From the NCBI RefSeq assembly GCF_000715075.1, contig NC_134082.1, positions 60,723,466 through 60,787,465 of the forward strand: a stretch of DNA of 64,000 nucleotides. The letters are read 5' to 3'. The notes below the pieces were generated by a model. The model was not told the origin of the DNA. It was given only the letters and a program-made list of their open reading frames with translations, and made no database searches. Shown here piece by piece: positions 60,112 through 64,000 of the stretch. The position numbers and the translations under genes are program-made. Every line of letters begins with the position of its first letter. Position 1 is the stretch's first letter. The DNA is from Nicotiana tabacum (taxonomy: Eukaryota; Streptophyta; Magnoliopsida; Solanales; Solanaceae).

Positions 60112-62629
60112 TGTCATGACCTAAACCGAAGGGCCTTGACGGGCACCCGGTGCCTAACTCAACTGAGTACCAACACAACGTATCCTTCTTATCATACTGC
60201 CAAGGGTAAATGAGCCCAAAAGGCCATCATGAGATAACCAAAATTAAACATAAGAGAATACTCGACATAGGATGACCCAACATGGTATACAAACTTATAC
60301 ATGTGACGGGCCTATAAGATCGAAATGATCATTTGTACACTTAAAACATATTCTAACAATGCTATACAATCATCCATATACATGAAATATGTCTACAAGC
60401 CTCTAAGAGTACATAAACATCATAAAGGCCAGGACAGGGCCTTGCCATACCAATCAATACATGTCCAAAGCATACTGACCAAATAGACAACTCTAGAGCA
60501 AGTGGAGTGCATCAACACCTTCCGCTAAGTTGATAGCCTACTAGGAGGACTGTCAACCTATCTATCAGAACCTATGGGCATGAAACGCAATATCCCCAGA
60601 CAAAAGGGACGTCAGTACAAATAATGCACCGAGCATGTAAGACATGAAAAATAGTATATAAAAGACATGAACGAAACATGAAGTAAAGGACTCAACCTGT
60701 ATGTCTGAACAACTATGTGAATCATGAAACATTTATAATGACATGCATATGCGTATAATGTCATACCATGCATAGATATATGCGTACATGACATCATCAA
60801 GCCTCTGAGGGCATACCATCATATCATCTCAGCCTCTATGGGCGAAATCATCAACGTATACCAGTTGATCAGGTGGTGCTGCGTATATAATGCCGTAAAC
60901 TTTTTCCATACCCCATATACATATAATGTACACGTATATAACGCCATTTGATCATGGTCCAATGTACATGTATAAATGAATGCAAGGCATAAGAAAGTAA
61001 GTCAATAAGATCTCTCAGAATGTAATAAGATCAATATGCCTTCAGTTAATATCACAAAATAAACATTATATACTTACGTATTTTCTGAGACCCATGACCA
61101 GATGATATAATAATCGGACACATGGGGAATCAAGAACATAGGCACCCCTAGCACTTCTAATAATATAGTCATTTGTGAAAGTTGCGTGTTTGCTTATTTT
61201 GTTTGTATCATATGGATCATGTCAAAAGGAAAGAAGGGATAGCCTTAACACACCTTGAAATTTTCTCTCCAATCATTAGCCAAGATCAATATGATCTTAC
61301 GTCTCCAATAAGTAAACCAACTTCGTCGTCATCACATAAGCGTTGTAACTATCATAGTCGAAACAAATATTCTACAAGAAAACGGACAACACCTCCCTAT
61401 TTGTACTACATCCCATAAGTTATTAAAAGTCACCAAACAACCCAAACAACAACAATATAATACATAATAAGCTCTCTAATTACTTCAACAACCATTTTGA
61501 GCAGCAAGCCCGATTTACAATCAACAAAATATAGGTTGAATTCAATTCCTCTTCCATGAATCTGTCTACAACATCTATACCATCATACTTATGCTTACCA
61601 TATCATTTTCAGCCCAAAACATCATAAGAATAATCTTCAAAAATAGTCCACACACCTAGCACCTTAACCTTTATTGTCAACCTCTTATTTTTCATGTTAT
61701 CTTCTTCAATCAGCTTAATTAGCACATAGATAATCTCAACAATAGAAGCCATAACATAATCAAACTCTTTATAACTATTTCCAGCCACAACAAACTATAT
61801 ATATAACCTCAACACAACCCATAAAAAGAGATAACACTCATCAACTCATATCTCATGAACTTGTAGTCTACAATCATTAATCCAACGTTATAATCAATTA
61901 GAGGGTGAAGATATTACCTTCTTGACGTTCAATCTTCTTGAATTCGAGTTCTAGGGTTCCTTCTCTAAACAATGATGCCCCAATCAAATATCTAATGATT
62001 TGGAGGGTTTAACCATGTTAATAAGATGTTAGGAAATTGAAATTAACTAAGAATCACCATTAAAACTTACCTTGGATGGTGGAAGGACCCTTATGGAGTT
62101 AGGTTTTTGAGAGTTCCCCTTTCTAGAGCAAGTTTTTTGTGTTTTGGGAACATGGGGACGAAGTAGGCTTTAAAATGACCCTCCATGAGCGCCCCCGTGC
62201 ACCTGGTAGGCCTGACAGTGCACCTAACTGCACAAAATGGTAGTAACACTGCCTCAGGAGCGCGTCCGCACTCGGGGCGCGCTCAGGGCGTACATATCAC
62301 ATACTGTTCTGTAAAATGCACATAACTTTTTGCACAAAGATCCGTTCGGGTTTTATAATATATCGTTGGAAAGCTATTTCAAAGTAATATAACTTTCATC
62401 TTTTGCATTTTCCCAAATTCCCTACATATTTGCACTAACCTTTACTGGAAAACGGATCTTTTGTAAACTTAGTCGATTTTGTCGAATCTTGTGTACCTCA
62501 CTCTCCATCTTGATTTTGAAACAACTATTTTCACCCATACTCATCCTGCTAGGACATCATATGTCTAAAATATCAAATTAATACCCATTTAACACACACA
62601 CACCTAGTCCAAATGTACAGGGTGTTACA
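60112..62629 (-). repeat. Element F 3' LTR
   Basis: 2518 bp. The minus strand begins TGTAACACCCTGTAC and ends GGTTTAGGTCATGACA. It has a GC-rich stretch near 62190-62290 (GAGCGCGTCCGCACTCGG). No tandem array was seen. Confidence 0.8.
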
Positions 62630-62646
62630 TTATCTCCCCTTTGGGA
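62630..62646 (-). other. Element F polypurine tract
   Basis: The minus strand reads CCCAAAGGGGAGATAA immediately before TGTAACACCC. It is preceded by CGTTCGAGGACGAATGATC, a context common in this clade. Confidence 0.8.
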
Positions 62647-63129
62647 TCATTCGTCCTCGAACGATTGTCCTGGCTGTAACTTCTGCTAACTCCGGACCTT
62701 AAACGGGTCTTGTGGAAACATGAACTTTCATTAACACTTGCATACTAAACTGAATGAATACATGATTACTGAACTGTTAAAATATTGAACTGAATGACTA
62801 CTGCAATTACTGAATATTGGTCTGCCATGGATACGTGAATACTGAACTAACATGGATATATGAATATTAAACTGACACGAATATTCGAGTATTGAACTAA
62901 CATCAATATTAGAGTACTAAGATGGCATGAATATTTAAGTATTGGACTGACATGAGTAACTAAGTATTGAACTAACATAAGTATCAGAGTATTGAACTGA
63001 CATAAGTATTTGAGTACTGAACTGACATGAGTATCTGAGTACTGGAAACTTGAATGTTATAACATGACACGTGAAATACTGGATGTACCACCGCTAATTC
63101 TAGTGGCAACTACAATTCATAAGCTAATT
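62647..63129. other. Element F region between pol and LTR, with short ACTGA repeats
   Basis: On the plus strand, 62735-63060 is a loose series of TATTGAACTGACATGAGTAT-type words repeated at roughly 25-35 bp. No coding sequence is recognised. Confidence 0.5.
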
Positions 63130-64000
63130 GACTGATCCTTCACAAGATTCTATATGGCCCAATATAGCAGGGATTATGCTTCCCCTTCTTCTCAAATCTC
63201 ATAACGCCTTTCATAGGCGAAACTTTCAGAAACACCCAATCATCAACTTGAAACTCTAGGTCTCTATGCCACACATTTGGATAGGACTTTTGGCGGCTCT
63301 GAGTCATCTTCAGACGCTCTTGAATCAACTTAACTTTCTCCATAGTCTGATAGACCAAATTTGATCCCAACAACTCCCCCTTCACCAATTTTGGACCAAC
63401 CAATTGGCGATCTACACCTTCGCCCATACAGAGTCTCGCACGTGCCATCTTGATACTAGAATGGTAGGTTATTATTAGCAAGGTCAATAAGAGGTATGTG
63501 ATCATCCCAATTACTTTTAACATCAAGGACATCTCCTCAACTATTTGAACAATGCACTCTGCCTGGCCATCTTTCTAAGCATGAAACACTTGTGCCTAAT
63601 CATTTCTGAAAGAACTTCTAAAAGTTCATTTTAAACTGAGCACCAAAGTCCGAAATGACTGAAAATGTAGTCCCATGCAATCAAACGATTTCCTAAATGT
63701 ACAACTTGGTACAATCTTCTACTGAATCTGTATTTTTTACTGACAAGAAGTGTGTTGACTTGGTAAGTCGATTTACAATCACTTAATCAAATCATGCTTT
63801 TAAAATGAGCAAGATAATCATGTTATAAATTCCATATTTACCATCTCCACTCAAAATATGTGTATTCTATGATAAAACACTAGGCTTTCTACTGCTCAAC
63901 TTTCACTTGCTGACAATTCAGACAATTGGCCACAAAGTCTGCAACGTTTTTTTCATGTCGTTCAACAAATAAATCTCCTTGGTCATGATGCATATTTGGG
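63130..64000 (-). pseudogene. Element F integrase pseudogene
   Basis: The open part, 63140-63532, has KVKLIQERLKMTQSRQKSYP, DLEFQVDDWVFLKVSPMKGV and GPYRIL, the integrase C-terminal domain. Further upstream on the same strand, fragments such as NRLTKSTHFLSV (about 63735-63790) and NCLNCQQVK (about 63890-63940) show the core and zinc-binding domain, but with stops and shifts. Confidence 0.8.

Larger units (their letters stand above)
60112..64000 (-). mobile_element. Element F: Ty3/gypsy element, 3' end only
   Basis: Minus-strand LTR plus the integrase end of pol; the rest lies beyond 64000. LTR ends and domain content place it with the chromoviruses, but its LTR (TGTAACACCCTGTAC...) is a different family from A, B, D and E. 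It begins exactly where the 3' LTR of E stops. Confidence 0.8.

Overview
This 64 kb window is nuclear plant DNA, almost certainly from a Solanaceae species (Nicotiana-like). The reasons are an intron-rich plant-specific B3 (REM/VRN1-like) transcription factor gene, an Au-like SINE of a type familiar from Solanaceae, a TRIM solo LTR, an Ogre/Tat element with a TGGCGACT-type primer site, and several chromovirus (Tekay/Del-like) Ty3/gypsy elements. No bacterial, organellar, CRISPR or rRNA features are visible. All identifications were made by reading, without database search.

Layout. (1) 1-8361: one recognisable host gene on the minus strand, a two-B3-domain protein of about 942 aa in ten exons. 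Its linker is built from six tandemly duplicated exons of identical phase (1-1). Intron 1 (2.9 kb) holds a TGG-rich simple repeat, a MITE-like stretch and a TRIM solo LTR, and a MITE lies just upstream of the start codon. (2) 9663-12288: a 2.6 kb Mutator-like foldback element with arms of about 0.8-1.0 kb and a fragment that looks like a MULE transposase N-terminus in the loop. (3) 12431-40480: a three-level Russian-doll nest. Element A (gypsy-like, no coding capacity seen, TSD AGGAA) carries in its 3' LTR a solo LTR B (TSD ATAAG), which is itself split by a 17.1 kb Ogre-like element C (TSD ATGAC). C has lost RT, RNase H and the integrase core. (4) 40481-41413: a 218-bp tandem duplication that copies A's LTR tail plus flank, (AC)n/(AT)n microsatellites and two tandem truncated SINEs. 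(5) 41414-60111: decayed chromovirus E, split in its 3' LTR by chromovirus D, which is on the opposite strand (47735-58459, TSD TATTT). (6) 60112-64000: the 3' LTR and integrase end of a sixth element, F, on the minus strand, inserted in or abutting E's LTR and running off the window.

About 80% of the window is LTR retrotransposon. None of the elements is autonomous as seen here (F is only partly in view): every visible pol region carries stops, frameshifts or deletions. The nesting gives a relative order: A before B before C, and E before D and probably before F. The most unusual items are the symmetric-exon amplification in the B3 gene, the nest with all three target-site duplications readable, a 49-bp minisatellite inside both D LTRs combined with patchy LTR divergence, and CpG-rich CGCAGAAGCG/GCAGGTGCG word arrays plus a shared terminal hairpin recurring in otherwise different LTR families.
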